From: Alphaproteobacteria bacterium
Lineage (GTDB): Bacteria > Pseudomonadota > Alphaproteobacteria > CAAHEQ01 > UBA3637
Length of the DNA: 42,071 bases
Reading direction: 5' to 3'
Assembly (NCBI GenBank): GCA_017962565.1
Contig: JAGCVC010000014.1
Location: 1-42,071, forward strand
Shown: piece by piece, positions 17,302 through 26,495 of the stretch
Position numbering within the stretch: position 1 is the stretch's first letter
How the letters are laid out: each line of letters starts with the position of its first letter
Position numbers and translations under genes: made by a program
The notes under the pieces: generated by a model
What the model was told of the DNA's origin: nothing
Seen by the model: only the letters and a program-made list of their open reading frames with translations
The model's database searches: none

Positions 17302-17994
17302 TTATTTAACGTGATCTTGAATTTTCTTTTTAATTAAAATTTCTTTTTGATTATCCTGCAACAATAAAGAAGCCAGTATTTTCTTACAAACAACTAAATT
17401 TTCTGCACAATAATCCGGTTTAATATCTTTAAATTCTTTACTATTTGCATCAGTAAAGGTTAAAATAGCTATACCATCAGGATAATTGCGTGCCATTTTT
17501 ACATCAGAAAGCCCATCACCGATGGAAATAAGTAAATTGACATCCCAACCTTCTATTGCCTTATCCGTAAAGATCTTAGATGGTTTATCTTCCGGGGCTT
17601 CTTCCGCACCAATCATCTTATCAAATTTTTTCAAAATACCCATTTGATTGACTTCATTACATAAAATATCTTTGGCTTTGTTGCTTGCTAAAATATTTAT
17701 ATAACCGGCAGATTTTGCATAGTCCAACAATTCAACAGCACCTTTTTTTAACTTTAAATGACAAGCATTTTTTGCATATTGTTCCAAATAATATGCACGC
17801 GCTTCCTTTGCTTTTTCTTCGCCAACCAAATTTTTGATTAAATTTCGACCTGATTGATTCATGGCTGTTTTAGCTTCTTCTTTTGTCCACTCAGGTAATC
17901 CATAATGCACACGCATGGCGTTTTGAGCATTCCATATGGCATCAAACGTATCAACCAACGTATTGTCCCAATCCCAAAGAATAACTTTTACCAT
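17302..17994 (-). CDS. HAD-superfamily phosphatase (phosphoglycolate phosphatase-like)
   Basis: Motif I is DWDNTLVDT (nucleophile and acid/base aspartates at residues 8 and 10), motif II LASNKAKD, a lysine in EDKPSK, and motif IV IGDGLSDVKMA. The helical cap between residues 15 and 85 is class C1, as in Gph-like phosphatases acting on small metabolites. The substrate cannot be assigned. The gene begins 12 bp after the ankyrin gene and probably shares its promoter. Confidence 0.85.
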   Translation of the reverse strand: MVKVILWDWDNTLVDTFDAIWNAQNAMRVHYGLPEWTKEEAKTAMNQSGRNLIKNLVGEEKAKEARAYYLEQYAKNACHLKLKKGAVELLDYAKSAGYINILASNKAKDILCNEVNQMGILKKFDKMIGAEEAPEDKPSKIFTDKAIEGWDVNLLISIGDGLSDVKMARNYPDGIAILTFTDANSKEFKDIKPDYCAENLVVCKKILASLLLQDNQKEILIKKKIQDHVK

Positions 17995-18006
17995 ACCAAA
18001 ATCCTT

Positions 18007-18399
18007 TTAACTATCGCGACAATTTGCAGCTTCCATTTGCCAGAACATATCCCAAAAAGTTCTTTTAAAAATAGATGCTCTCTGTATAGGAATCTTATTT
18101 CCATCATCACGTATTTCCGTATTCGCATTTAATTGAATTAATGTTACAGCGGCATCCTTTTGATTGCTTTCGGCAGCTACGTGCAATGCTGTCTTACCAC
18201 CGCGCCCTTTTGTATCAACATCTATATGATGAGCCAAGAATTTAATTGTTTCCACATTTCCTTTTTCTGCTGCACGATGCAAAAGTGTATCACCATTGAA
18301 ACTAGCTTTTGCATTCGCACCTTGCTTAATCAATTCTTCTTCTTTTTTTACATCATCTTTTTCTACTGCTTCATAAAGCTTTTTGTTTAAATCGTCCAT
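18007..18399 (-). CDS. Ankyrin-repeat protein
   Basis: Starting at 18399 (GGGAAG 6-7 bases upstream; in-frame alternatives at 18441 and 18420 are less well supported), the 130-aa protein contains about three ankyrin repeats: NGDTLLHRAAEKGNVETIKFL, then GKTALHVAAESNQKDAAVTLI, and a degenerate third unit. The N-terminus is an acidic helix. Such repeats mediate protein-protein contacts. No signal peptide is seen, so it is probably cytoplasmic, or an effector if the organism is host-associated. The latter is speculation. Confidence 0.8.
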   Translation of the reverse strand: MDDLNKKLYEAVEKDDVKKEEELIKQGANAKASFNGDTLLHRAAEKGNVETIKFLAHHIDVDTKGRGGKTALHVAAESNQKDAAVTLIQLNANTEIRDDGNKIPIQRASIFKRTFWDMFWQMEAANCRDS

Positions 18400-18452
18400 T
18401 ACAGTCTTCCCTTTCTTCATGAAAATTCTTTTACCAATCAAACTACACAGGA

Positions 18453-18481
18453 CTTATATCATAAAAAATATTTTTTGTCAA
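18453..18481 (-). promoter_or_regulatory. Promoter of the ankyrin-HAD operon
   Basis: TTGACA (18476-18481) and TATAAG (18453-18458) on the - strand are 17 bases apart. It lies between the ftsH stop and the ankyrin gene, so this pair does not depend on read-through from ftsH. Confidence 0.75.
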
Positions 18482-18505
18482 TCTTTTTTATGATTTTAAA
18501 AAAAT

Positions 18506-20479
18506 CTACTTCTTTTTAGCTTTCCCGAATATCTTTTTGGAATCAGTTTTTTTCGTCAATTTCTTTTTGAAACTTTCGATATTAACAACATTATCCTCAG
18601 CGGCTTCAACAGTCGGCACAGAGGCACGAACAAATACTTCCCTCTTTGTTTTTACAGGCTCTATCTTCTTGCCCTTAATCACTAAAGCAATTTCTTCACC
18701 TGTTAAGGTTTCATATTCTTGCAATGCCTTTGCCAAATAATCCAACTCTTTTTTATTCTGCGTCAAAATTTGCTTTGTTTTGGCATATGCGGTATCAATA
18801 ATCTTCCGAATTTGTCTATCAACTTCTTCAGCAGTTTTATCAGCTATATTTTTCCGGCGAGCGATAGAATGTCCTAAAAACACTTCACTTTCCGGTTCTT
18901 CATAGGCAACTGGGCCCAAACTTTCGCTCATACCCCATTCGGTCACCATGCGTCTGGCAATAGACGTTGCAACGGCAATATCATTGGATGCCCCCGTTGT
19001 CACTTTGTCTTTACCAAAAATCATTTCTTCAGCAATACGACCGGCAAATAAAATCGATAATCTGGAATTCAAGTAAGTATAACTTTGCGAATATTTATCC
19101 TTTTCCGGTAACTGCATTGTTATTCCCAAAGCCTGTCCGCGCGGAATAATTGTTACTTTGTGAAGCGGATCAGATTCAGGCAAATGTAAAGAACAAACAG
19201 CGTGACCGGCTTCATGATATGCGGTCAACTCTTTTTCCTTTTCATCCATAACCATAGATTTGCGTTCTGCACCCATTAAAACTTTATCTTTGGCATCTTC
19301 CATATCACTCATAGTTACTTTAAATTTGTTGCGACGTGCGGCAAGCAAAGCCGCTTCGTTGACTAAATTTGCCAAATCAGCACCCGAAAAACCAGGTGTA
19401 CCACGTGCAATTACACGAATATCAACATCAGGAGCCAACGGAACTTTACGTACATGTACGGCCAAAATTTCTTCCCGGCCGTTCACATCCGGATTGGACA
19501 CAACAACTTGTCTGTCAAAGCGACCAGGACGGAGCAATGCCGGATCCAATACATCCGGACGGTTTGTTGCTGCAATTAAAATCACACCCGAATTTGTTTC
19601 AAAACCGTCCATTTCAACAAGCAACTGATTAAGTGTTTGTTCACGTTCATCATTACCACCGCCCAAACCGGCACCGCGTTGACGACCAACTGCATCAATT
19701 TCATCAACAAACAAAATGCAAGGTGCATTCTTTTTAGCTTGGTCAAACATATCACGCACACGGGAAGCACCGACACCGACAAACATTTCCACAAAATCAG
19801 AACCGGAAATTGTAAAGAAGGGCACATTGGCTTCACCGGCAATTGCTTTTGCCAGCAAAGTTTTACCGGTTCCCGGAGGACCAACCAACAAAACACCTTT
19901 TGGAATTTTACCGCCCAAACGTTGGAATTTGCCTGGAGATTTCAAAAAATCCACAATTTCTTCCAATTCTTGTTTGGCTTCTTCCACACCGGCGACATCC
20001 TTAAATGTCACTTTATCACGCCCGTTTAGTAATTTAGCTCGTGATTTACCGAAACTCATTGCTTTACCGTTTGTAGAAGCCATCTGTTTCATAAAGAAAA
20101 CCCAAATACCGATAAACAAAATCATTGGCAACCAAGATAAAACCATCGCACCGAAAGACATATTAGCATCTTCGACCGGTTCAGCAGTTACTTTTACTTT
20201 TTTTTCTTTCAACAAAGGAACTATTCCGGATTCTTCCGGAACATAACTGGAAAATAAAGTACCATCTTTTAATTTACCTGTTACTTCTCCGCCTTTTAAA
20301 TTAACCTGTTGAACTTCACCGGCTTCAATTTGCGTGTACAAATCTGAATAAGGTATAACCTTACTTTTCTGATGCATAGGCATATACCAAGAAAGCATAA
20401 GAACAACGGCGAAGATAATCAGCCAAGTAATGTAAGACATTTTTTTATTATTTGGATTTTTTTGAATATGATTTTCCAT
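18506..20479 (-). CDS. ftsH: ATP-dependent zinc metalloprotease FtsH
   Basis: The 657-aa protein has two transmembrane segments (residues 16-33 and 110-132) around a periplasmic domain. An AAA module follows, with Walker A GPPGTGKT (200-207), Walker [10 protein letters not shown] and the SRH region [20 protein letters not shown]. The protease domain has HEAGH at 422-426. It degrades misfolded membrane proteins and regulators. The C-terminus is a basic extension after residue 600. The gene follows tilS by 3 bp, an order common in Alphaproteobacteria. Confidence 0.98.
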   Translation of the reverse strand: MENHIQKNPNNKKMSYITWLIIFAVVLMLSWYMPMHQKSKVIPYSDLYTQIEAGEVQQVNLKGGEVTGKLKDGTLFSSYVPEESGIVPLLKEKKVKVTAEPVEDANMSFGAMVLSWLPMILFIGIWVFFMKQMASTNGKAMSFGKSRAKLLNGRDKVTFKDVAGVEEAKQELEEIVDFLKSPGKFQRLGGKIPKGVLLVGPPGTGKTLLAKAIAGEANVPFFTISGSDFVEMFVGVGASRVRDMFDQAKKNAPCILFVDEIDAVGRQRGAGLGGGNDEREQTLNQLLVEMDGFETNSGVILIAATNRPDVLDPALLRPGRFDRQVVVSNPDVNGREEILAVHVRKVPLAPDVDIRVIARGTPGFSGADLANLVNEAALLAARRNKFKVTMSDMEDAKDKVLMGAERKSMVMDEKEKELTAYHEAGHAVCSLHLPESDPLHKVTIIPRGQALGITMQLPEKDKYSQSYTYLNSRLSILFAGRIAEEMIFGKDKVTTGASNDIAVATSIARRMVTEWGMSESLGPVAYEEPESEVFLGHSIARRKNIADKTAEEVDRQIRKIIDTAYAKTKQILTQNKKELDYLAKALQEYETLTGEEIALVIKGKKIEPVKTKREVFVRASVPTVEAAEDNVVNIESFKKKLTKKTDSKKIFGKAKKK

Positions 20480-20482
20480 TTT

Positions 20483-21691
20483 TTATTCCTTTATTTGAAT
20501 GCTCCCATTTATATATGTATTCTCTCGTTTATAATCAAGTGCGGGTATAAAAGCAAGTCCTTTTTTATCAAAAAATGCAGGGATAGTTCGACGCACTAAA
20601 GCCGGTAAGCCTTTCGGTCGATAAGCATCCATCAATGGTGCAACCGTAACTGCTTTATCACATACGACATCAAATCGTCCCCACGTAATCGGTTCACTTG
20701 GTTTTAATTTTACGGACTTTGGCATCTTCACCAATTCCGGACAGACATAAAATCCTTTTTTAACACAAACTACCTGACAATCATTTAAAGTTAATCGACA
20801 TGGCATTTTTTGCAAAAAAGATTCCAATTGTGACATACGCGGAATATAGCCTTGACCAACAACATATGCCAAACATTTATCCAAAATACGCAATTGAATT
20901 TCCTGCGGTTGTTCTGCAAAAGCTTTACCACTAACAAAAACAAATCCGGCCGAACTTTTCTTTACACAACTTTCCATAAACTGATTAGTCATCCATTCCA
21001 ATGCATTGCGTGCCCGCATTAATCGTTTTGCCGATAAAGCAACTGCTGAAGCTGTCAAACCCAATTCATCCAGTTGATTTTGGAATTGACGTAAACGCAC
21101 ACGTTCGAAAACCCTTTGTTGATTGGAAGGATCTTCCACCCACCCAACGTTAAAACGCTTTGTTAAAGTTTTTTGAATTTCAGCGCGTGAAAAATCCAGT
21201 AGCGGACGAAGCAAAAAAATCCCCTGGCGTTGTGCACTGGGGTGCATAGCCGACAAGCCATCCACACCACTGGAACGAATTAAACGCAGCCAAAATGTTT
21301 CGGCTTGATCATTTTGATGATGGGCCAAACACAAATATTCGATTTTATTTTTTCGACATGCATTAAACAACAAATCATATCGCGCCTGACGGGCTTTTTC
21401 TTCCACTGAAACAGCCGGTTTTTTACCCGTCCAAAGTAACGTTTGATGTTTTATTCCTTTTTGGGTCAATAACTGATGAACGTATTTTGCTTCATCGGCA
21501 GATTCTTTGCGCAAACCATGATCCACTGTAAAAGCATAAATTTGAACATTATTTTTTTTTGACCATTCACTTAATAAAAAAGTCAAACAAAGACTGTCCG
21601 CTCCGCCGGAAACAGCAACAGCAACTCTTGTCGGGCGAAGATCACCCAACAAATCTTTCATTTTTTGTTCAAATTCGATTGCTGTTATCAC
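20483..21691 (-). CDS. tilS: tRNA(Ile)-lysidine synthase TilS
   Basis: The N-terminal PP-loop AVSGGADSL (from about residue 24) binds ATP, and CLAHHQNDQAETFWLRLIRSSGVDGLSAM is the conserved TilS block. The enzyme converts C34 of tRNA-Ile(CAT) to lysidine so it reads AUA. The 402-aa length includes the C-terminal domains that bind tRNA. Its start overlaps the cpoB stop by four bases (ATGA), so it is translated with the Tol-Pal cluster. Confidence 0.95.
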   Translation of the reverse strand: MITAIEFEQKMKDLLGDLRPTRVAVAVSGGADSLCLTFLLSEWSKKNNVQIYAFTVDHGLRKESADEAKYVHQLLTQKGIKHQTLLWTGKKPAVSVEEKARQARYDLLFNACRKNKIEYLCLAHHQNDQAETFWLRLIRSSGVDGLSAMHPSAQRQGIFLLRPLLDFSRAEIQKTLTKRFNVGWVEDPSNQQRVFERVRLRQFQNQLDELGLTASAVALSAKRLMRARNALEWMTNQFMESCVKKSSAGFVFVSGKAFAEQPQEIQLRILDKCLAYVVGQGYIPRMSQLESFLQKMPCRLTLNDCQVVCVKKGFYVCPELVKMPKSVKLKPSEPITWGRFDVVCDKAVTVAPLMDAYRPKGLPALVRRTIPAFFDKKGLAFIPALDYKRENTYINGSIQIKE

Positions 21692-22530
21692 TTTTCACAA
21701 CCTAACTTATTACTTTCTTTTTCAGCTCTTGACAAAAGCGTATCTGATGCTTTAGGAAATTTCGATTTAAGGTTTTTAAATGCCGTACAAGCCTCTTTCT
21801 TTTTGCCTAATTGTTGCATTGACAATCCTAATTTTAACAAATTGTCTGGAGCTTTTGAGTTTTTTTCATACTTTTTGAAACCGGTTGCGAATGCCACTGC
21901 TGCCGCTTCATATTGTCCACGGACATAGTAAGTTTCCCCCAACCAATATTGGGCATTACCAGCCAATTCATTTTCCGGATAATCGGTTAAAAATGCCTGC
22001 AAAGCTTCCTCAGCCTCATCATACTTAAGTTGCTTCAATAAATTATATGCTTCATTATACGCACTCTGAGCATCTTTTGGTTCTTTTTTGACTTCCTTCT
22101 TTTCCTCTTCTTTCTTATCAGAAGGTGCCTGTGGTTCCGTAGTAACAGAAGATGCCATCGTATTTTTCATTTCATTTAAACGAAAATCAACATCCGAATT
22201 GATTCGTTTTAAATCTTCCTGCAAAACAGATAACTGATGTGAATTTTCTTCAATTTGAGATGTCATTTGAGCAACCAATCGTTCCAATTCATTTATTTTT
22301 GCATACAAGTGTTGAATAGACCCTTCTGGTAATTGAGACGAATCCGAAACAGTAGCCACATTTACATCTTGTCCGTTTTTATACAGTTTTCTTTGAATTA
22401 AAGTGATATCTCTTTCCAAACGATCCATTCTGTCGTACATAGCACGAGCATCTACATTCAAATCCGCCCTTGCACTAAATGCAAAAACAAAGCTGAACAA
22501 AAATAAAAATAATTTCAAATAAGTTTTCAT
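21688..22530 (-). CDS. cpoB: Tol-Pal system protein CpoB (YbgF)
   Basis: The start at 22530 gives the signal peptide MKTYLKLFLFLFSFVFAFSARA and has AAGGGA upstream; an in-frame ATG at 22584 lies inside the terminator hairpin and is rejected. A coiled-coil region (residues 25-125) is followed by a charged linker and TPR repeats (SAYNEAYNLLKQLKYDEAEEA, then AGNAQYWLGETYYVRGQYEAA). CpoB links peptidoglycan synthesis to Tol-driven outer-membrane constriction at the division site. The gene sits behind an intra-operon terminator-like hairpin. Confidence 0.93.
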   Translation of the reverse strand: MKTYLKLFLFLFSFVFAFSARADLNVDARAMYDRMDRLERDITLIQRKLYKNGQDVNVATVSDSSQLPEGSIQHLYAKINELERLVAQMTSQIEENSHQLSVLQEDLKRINSDVDFRLNEMKNTMASSVTTEPQAPSDKKEEEKKEVKKEPKDAQSAYNEAYNLLKQLKYDEAEEALQAFLTDYPENELAGNAQYWLGETYYVRGQYEAAAVAFATGFKKYEKNSKAPDNLLKLGLSMQQLGKKKEACTAFKNLKSKFPKASDTLLSRAEKESNKLGCEK

Positions 22531-22547
22531 CTTTTTTCCCTTCAAAC

Positions 22548-22589
22548 AAAAAATGCTCTGCCTTCTATCATAAAGGCAAAGCATTTTTT
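22548..22589 (-). terminator. Terminator or attenuator between pal and cpoB
   Basis: A 17-bp stem with one C-A mismatch (22548-22564 with 22573-22589) ends in a T-run on the - strand. It lies 18 bases after pal and just before the cpoB ribosome binding site, so it should reduce transcription of cpoB, tilS and ftsH relative to pal. Confidence 0.8.
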
Positions 22590-22607
22590 TGAAAAGCTTT
22601 TTTTAAT

Positions 22608-23105
22608 TTAATTTGCGATTGTTACGGCACGTCTGTTTTTAGCCCAAGCATCTTCTGTTGAACCAAAAACATCCGGTCTTTCTTTTCCGTAAGAAATCGT
22701 ACGAATACGAGCCGAATCAATACCTTTTGCAATCATATAATCTTTAACGGCACTGGCTCTTTTTTCACCTAATGCCAAATTATATTCACGCGTTCCGCGT
22801 TCATCACAATGACCTTCAACAACAATCATCGCCGATGGATTGTTTTGCAACCAAACAATTTGTTCGTTCAAAATATCCATAGCAGAAGCATTTAAGTATG
22901 CTGCATTAAAGTCAAAATAGATAATCGGACTGACCGCCTTATTAAATCTGGTTGTCATTTTAGTGTCTTCCAAATTGGTAATATCAGCATCACCCCATTC
23001 GTTCAGACGATCGGAAGATGTGGAAACATCCTCATCTTTACCGGTTGTAGAACAGGCACTTAAAAATGCACAAGCCATTAAGGCAATCAAAAGTATTTTT
23101 TTCAT
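22608..23105 (-). CDS. pal: Peptidoglycan-associated lipoprotein Pal
   Basis: The signal peptide ends in the lipobox FLSAC (Cys18). The OmpA-like domain contains YFDFNAAYLNASAMDIL, VEGHCDERGTREYNLALGEKRA, the diaminopimelate-binding block, and ends KNRRAVTIAN. At 165 aa it is normal for Pal. It anchors the outer membrane to peptidoglycan and is mobilised by TolB. A small lipoprotein gene ends 20 bp upstream, and a terminator follows the stop. Confidence 0.97.
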   Translation of the reverse strand: MKKILLIALMACAFLSACSTTGKDEDVSTSSDRLNEWGDADITNLEDTKMTTRFNKAVSPIIYFDFNAAYLNASAMDILNEQIVWLQNNPSAMIVVEGHCDERGTREYNLALGEKRASAVKDYMIAKGIDSARIRTISYGKERPDVFGSTEDAWAKNRRAVTIAN

Positions 23106-23125
23106 GCAATTATCCTTAAACTAAA

Positions 23126-23254
23126 TTATTTGTCTTCTGCTGGCAATGTTTCAGCTGCTGACGAACGTGTTTTTGCAGCGTCATCAGTGTTTGTAGAAGA
23201 ACAAGCTGATACAAATGCACAAGCGATTAATAAAGCAAAAATGATTTTTTTCAT
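23126..23254 (-). CDS. 42-aa Pal-like mini-lipoprotein
   Basis: The gene starts at an ATG preceded by AAAGGAGA, an excellent ribosome binding site. The signal MKKIIFALLIACAFVSAC has a lipobox and closely follows Pal's MKKILLIALMACAFLSAC. The mature part is only 25 residues, ends in a lysine (ETLPAEDK) and contains no globular domain. The last eight residues and the sequence just after the stop match the end of the neighbouring 288-aa lipoprotein (EVLPIEEK). It could be a functional small lipoprotein, loosely like Lpp in ending with lysine, or a remnant of recombination. It is probably co-transcribed with pal. Confidence 0.75.
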   Translation of the reverse strand: MKKIIFALLIACAFVSACSSTNTDDAAKTRSSAAETLPAEDK

Positions 23255-23297
23255 AATATATCTCCTTTAAAAAAATTTACACGTTTCTATTATTAAA

Positions 23298-24164
23298 TTA
23301 TTTTTCTTCAATTGGCAATACTTCTTTTTCATTTTTTTCGAAAGTTTTTATTTTTTCGTCAGTTTGAGCCGGTTTTTCTTCAGTTATTTCTTCATTTGCG
23401 GCTTTAACGACAACAGTTACATCAGGATTAATTTCCCTTGTTATTGTTCCCGACTCGATAGACATCGTCTTAGAAACAGCCACAGTTTCTTTCACTTCAA
23501 CATTACCCTTCTTTTCTCCTATTTCGACCACTGTTTCTGGCTCAGCAATAATCTCTGCCTTTACTTTAGTTCCCGGAGCTGAAACAATTTCCGTTTCGAC
23601 TATCGTTTCTGTTTTTGTAGCAGAACTTTTTTTCGATTCGTTTTTGTCTGTCGTTATATCCTCTACTTTATTTTCTATAACGGCTTCGACATCATCTTTG
23701 GAAATTTTAACAATTTCTGTTTCTTCCTGAGTGCTGGTCTTTGAAACTTCAACAATTGTTGTATTTTCTTCCGATTCCTCTGCCTCTTCGACTTTTGCCG
23801 GCAAAGCTTCTTTTGGAGCAGATCCGTCTTCTATAACAACTGACCTATCGTTAATGTCAACGCGTTCATATATACGACTTGTATCCATCATTGCTTCATC
23901 ATCATAGGTTCTCGGGATAACCAAAGTATCCTTCTTTGTAGTAATAATCGTTACAGTCTTTTTGTTTTCATCATCGTATGCCATACGGCTCTCTATACAA
24001 TTACGCAAACCTTCGTGCTGATAATCGGCTTCTGCACTGCAACCGCCTTCGACATTTTCATAATCGTTTTTATACCTAACTTCATCCATTTCAGGTGTCG
24101 TATAACAAGCAGTAACTGAAAAGAAAGATACTGAAGCAAAAAGAATTAAAAGTGTTTTTTTCAT
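23298..24164 (-). CDS. Thr/Glu/Val-rich lipoprotein of unknown function
   Basis: The start at 24164, after GAGG, gives a lipoprotein signal with lipobox SVTAC (Cys20); an in-frame ATG at 24197 would only add a basic leader. The mature 269 residues have a short Cys-containing region (two cysteines in GCSAEADYQHEGLRNC, possibly a disulfide). A long low-complexity stretch follows, rich in E, T, V, K and S, with recurring units like ETIVETEIVSAPGT and VEVKETVAVS. It looks extended and surface- or periplasm-spanning rather than enzymatic. Its place between tolB and pal suggests an envelope role, but I recognise no family. Confidence 0.75.
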   Translation of the reverse strand: MKKTLLILFASVSFFSVTACYTTPEMDEVRYKNDYENVEGGCSAEADYQHEGLRNCIESRMAYDDENKKTVTIITTKKDTLVIPRTYDDEAMMDTSRIYERVDINDRSVVIEDGSAPKEALPAKVEEAEESEENTTIVEVSKTSTQEETEIVKISKDDVEAVIENKVEDITTDKNESKKSSATKTETIVETEIVSAPGTKVKAEIIAEPETVVEIGEKKGNVEVKETVAVSKTMSIESGTITREINPDVTVVVKAANEEITEEKPAQTDEKIKTFEKNEKEVLPIEEK

Positions 24165-24208
24165 AGAGAGGCCTCTTTTTTTTATAGTTGTTAACAAATT
24201 ATGTTTTC

Positions 24209-24237
24209 AGTTTATTTCCTCAAATATTAATTTTCAA
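24209..24237 (-). promoter_or_regulatory. Possible internal promoter before the lipoprotein genes
   Basis: TTGAAA (24232-24237) and TAAACT (24209-24214) on the - strand are 17 bases apart. The site would allow the two lipoprotein genes and pal to be transcribed without tolQRAB. The -10 match is only four of six. Confidence 0.4.
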
Positions 24238-24245
24238 TTAAAATT

Positions 24246-25553
24246 TTATTTTTTTTCAAACAACAATGGCGACCAAGCAGGATCGGAAGCATCTGTCGGT
24301 GTATTTAAGTATTGTTCATTATGTCCGGTTACGTCAATAGTATAAATACCCGTTTTGGCATAATCATCAACATCATTCGGTGTTTGCTTGAAAAAGGCCA
24401 AAACCCGACCATTAGGTGCAAATGCCGGACCTTCCACTAAAAAGCCCTTTGCAATTAAACGTTCTGCACTTCCGTCCGGACGCATAATACCGATGTAAAA
24501 TGTACCATCTTGAATTTTTGTAAATGCAATATAATCACCTCTGGGCGACCAAACAGGAGTTGCATAACTTCCTTTTGCTCCAAAACTGATTCTCTTTACA
24601 TTCTTACCATCTTTATCCATAACATAAAGTTGTTGTGAACCACTGCGGTCGGAGTTAAAAACAATTTTTTGACCATCGGGTGAAAAACAAGGGGAAGTAT
24701 CAATTGCAGGATGATTGGTTATTTGTCTTTTTTTCCCGGTTGTCAAATCATACAAGTAAATTTCTGAATTACCATTTTTGGATAAAGACATTGCCAACGT
24801 TTGACTGTCCGGAGAAAAACGCGGAGCAAAACTCATTCCTTCAAAACGCCCCAAATCTTTTTGCTCCATTGTTTGCAAATCCATCACAAAAACACGCGGT
24901 TTTCCACCTTGATAGGACATATACGCTATTTTTTGCATATTAGGAGCAAAACGCGGAGTTAAAACCAATGTTTTACCGTCTGTTAAGTAGTGTTGATTTG
25001 CACCATCTTGATCCATCATAGCCAAACGTTTTTTACGTTTACCTGCGTGACCGGTTTCGGAAATATAAACAATACGTGTGTCAAAGTATCCGCTTTCGCC
25101 TGTAATACGGCTGTAAGCCATATCCGCCACAATATGCCCCAAACGTCGCCACTCATTTTCTGACAAAGTCAATGCTCGTCCGATCATAACTTGACCACCA
25201 TATACGTCCCATAAACGAAAAGCTATCTTCAATTTACCATCATCTGCTCGTTCAACATTTGCGACCAACAAAGCTTGAGCATTGATGGTTTGCCAATCCA
25301 CAAAATTCGGTGTTTCATTCACGTCTTTTATCTTTTGAATATAGGCATCTTTGTTAATAACACGGAACAAACCGGAACTTTCCAAATCATCAACCAAAAT
25401 TTGACGCACATCATTTGCTCTGCGAACGCCTGAAAAATCAGTGATAGCAATAGGCATCGGCTCTGAATGTCCTCCCGTAATATCTATTTTCAAATCCGCA
25501 AACACATCAAAAGAAAACAAGAAAATAAATAAGAATAAATAAACTTTTTTCAT
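24246..25553 (-). CDS. tolB: Tol-Pal system beta-propeller protein TolB
   Basis: A signal peptide (MKKVYLFLFIFLFSFDVFA) precedes the N-terminal domain with PIAITDFSG. A six-bladed propeller then carries repeats such as FAPRFSPDSQTLAMSLSKNG, SPCFSPDGQKIVFNSDRSG and TPVWSPRGDYIAFTK. TolB is periplasmic and shuttles between TolA and Pal, controlling Pal release. The 435-aa length is normal. It follows tolA by 18 bp. Confidence 0.97.
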   Translation of the reverse strand: MKKVYLFLFIFLFSFDVFADLKIDITGGHSEPMPIAITDFSGVRRANDVRQILVDDLESSGLFRVINKDAYIQKIKDVNETPNFVDWQTINAQALLVANVERADDGKLKIAFRLWDVYGGQVMIGRALTLSENEWRRLGHIVADMAYSRITGESGYFDTRIVYISETGHAGKRKKRLAMMDQDGANQHYLTDGKTLVLTPRFAPNMQKIAYMSYQGGKPRVFVMDLQTMEQKDLGRFEGMSFAPRFSPDSQTLAMSLSKNGNSEIYLYDLTTGKKRQITNHPAIDTSPCFSPDGQKIVFNSDRSGSQQLYVMDKDGKNVKRISFGAKGSYATPVWSPRGDYIAFTKIQDGTFYIGIMRPDGSAERLIAKGFLVEGPAFAPNGRVLAFFKQTPNDVDDYAKTGIYTIDVTGHNEQYLNTPTDASDPAWSPLLFEKK

Positions 25554-25571
25554 CTTTCACCTCTTTAAAAA

Positions 25572-26495
25572 TCAATTTTCCAACGGGGAAAATTTCAACT
25601 GTAAATTTTTCCATTCCGAATAGCGTTCCGGATATTTAACTGCCAACACTCTAAACGGAGATTCATCTGTCCCGTCACTTTTTAGCACAGCTCGTTTTGC
25701 ACTTTCTGCAATGGAACGAAAACTCGGATCTTGGTTAAAACGTCTTTGGTTTAAGAACTCAACTTTTTCAACACGCCCTTCACGCGTTAAAGAAATACGT
25801 AAATCAACGATCATGTTTTCTATACCTTCTATACCAGCATCAAAATTCCAATGTTTTCTGACTTCGGCAGAAATAAAGTCGATTTGACTAACTGTCAATT
25901 TATTATCGATAGACGTTTGCGCAGGTGCATTTTCAACACCATTCAACACGCCAGAAATTAAGTCAGATACATCGTCCGTCTTCTTTTTCGGTACAGGTTT
26001 AGTTGTCTTTGACATTTTTTCAACAGATGCTAATAAGCTGTCTAACCCGTCATCATCTTCTTTTGGTCTACTTTTGGGTTTTGGCTGTACTTGTTTTGGT
26101 TTTACCGGCGGCTTTTGCGGAATTTTTGGCTTTACTTTTGGAAGCGGGTCTGGCTTTTTTTCCGGTTTATTTACAACCGTCTTAACCGCATCCTTTATCG
26201 GTTCCACTTTTTGAACAGGCTCGACTTTCTCCGGGACCGGATCCGTTTTTTTTATTTTTGTTTCAATTTTTGCAGGTTCTTTATTTTCTTTTACTGCCGG
26301 CTTTTTTGTCTGTTCTTTTTTCACCACTTTTGGAGGCAAATTCGTTTTATCGGTAATTTCCATAGTTTTCAAATCAATAAAAACAGGGGCAGAACTCAAA
26401 GGTTCTTGCTCTTTTTGAAAAGTCGGTAACGATATCAGAAAAAGCAACCCTATTAATACATGTCCAAACAATGAATACCAAAAAGATGAACTCAC
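25572..26495 (-). CDS. tolA: Tol-Pal system protein TolA
   Basis: One N-terminal transmembrane segment (SLFGHVLIGLLFLISLPTF) is followed by a long Lys/Pro-rich periplasmic stalk (about residues 50-175) with KPKPK-type repeats. The C-terminal TonB-like domain (about 205-300) includes VRKHWNFDAGIEG and VEFLNQRRFNQDPSF. TolA transmits energy from TolQR to TolB and Pal. The stalk is shorter and more proline-rich than the alanine-rich helix of E. coli TolA. Its ATG overlaps the tolR stop by four bases. Confidence 0.93.
   Translation of the reverse strand: MSSSFWYSLFGHVLIGLLFLISLPTFQKEQEPLSSAPVFIDLKTMEITDKTNLPPKVVKKEQTKKPAVKENKEPAKIETKIKKTDPVPEKVEPVQKVEPIKDAVKTVVNKPEKKPDPLPKVKPKIPQKPPVKPKQVQPKPKSRPKEDDDGLDSLLASVEKMSKTTKPVPKKKTDDVSDLISGVLNGVENAPAQTSIDNKLTVSQIDFISAEVRKHWNFDAGIEGIENMIVDLRISLTREGRVEKVEFLNQRRFNQDPSFRSIAESAKRAVLKSDGTDESPFRVLAVKYPERYSEWKNLQLKFSPLEN

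Noticed and set aside
19716-20246. Long open frame on the + strand opposite ftsH
   Set aside because: It is antisense to a strongly conserved gene, has no ribosome binding site and its composition is that of a complementary shadow.
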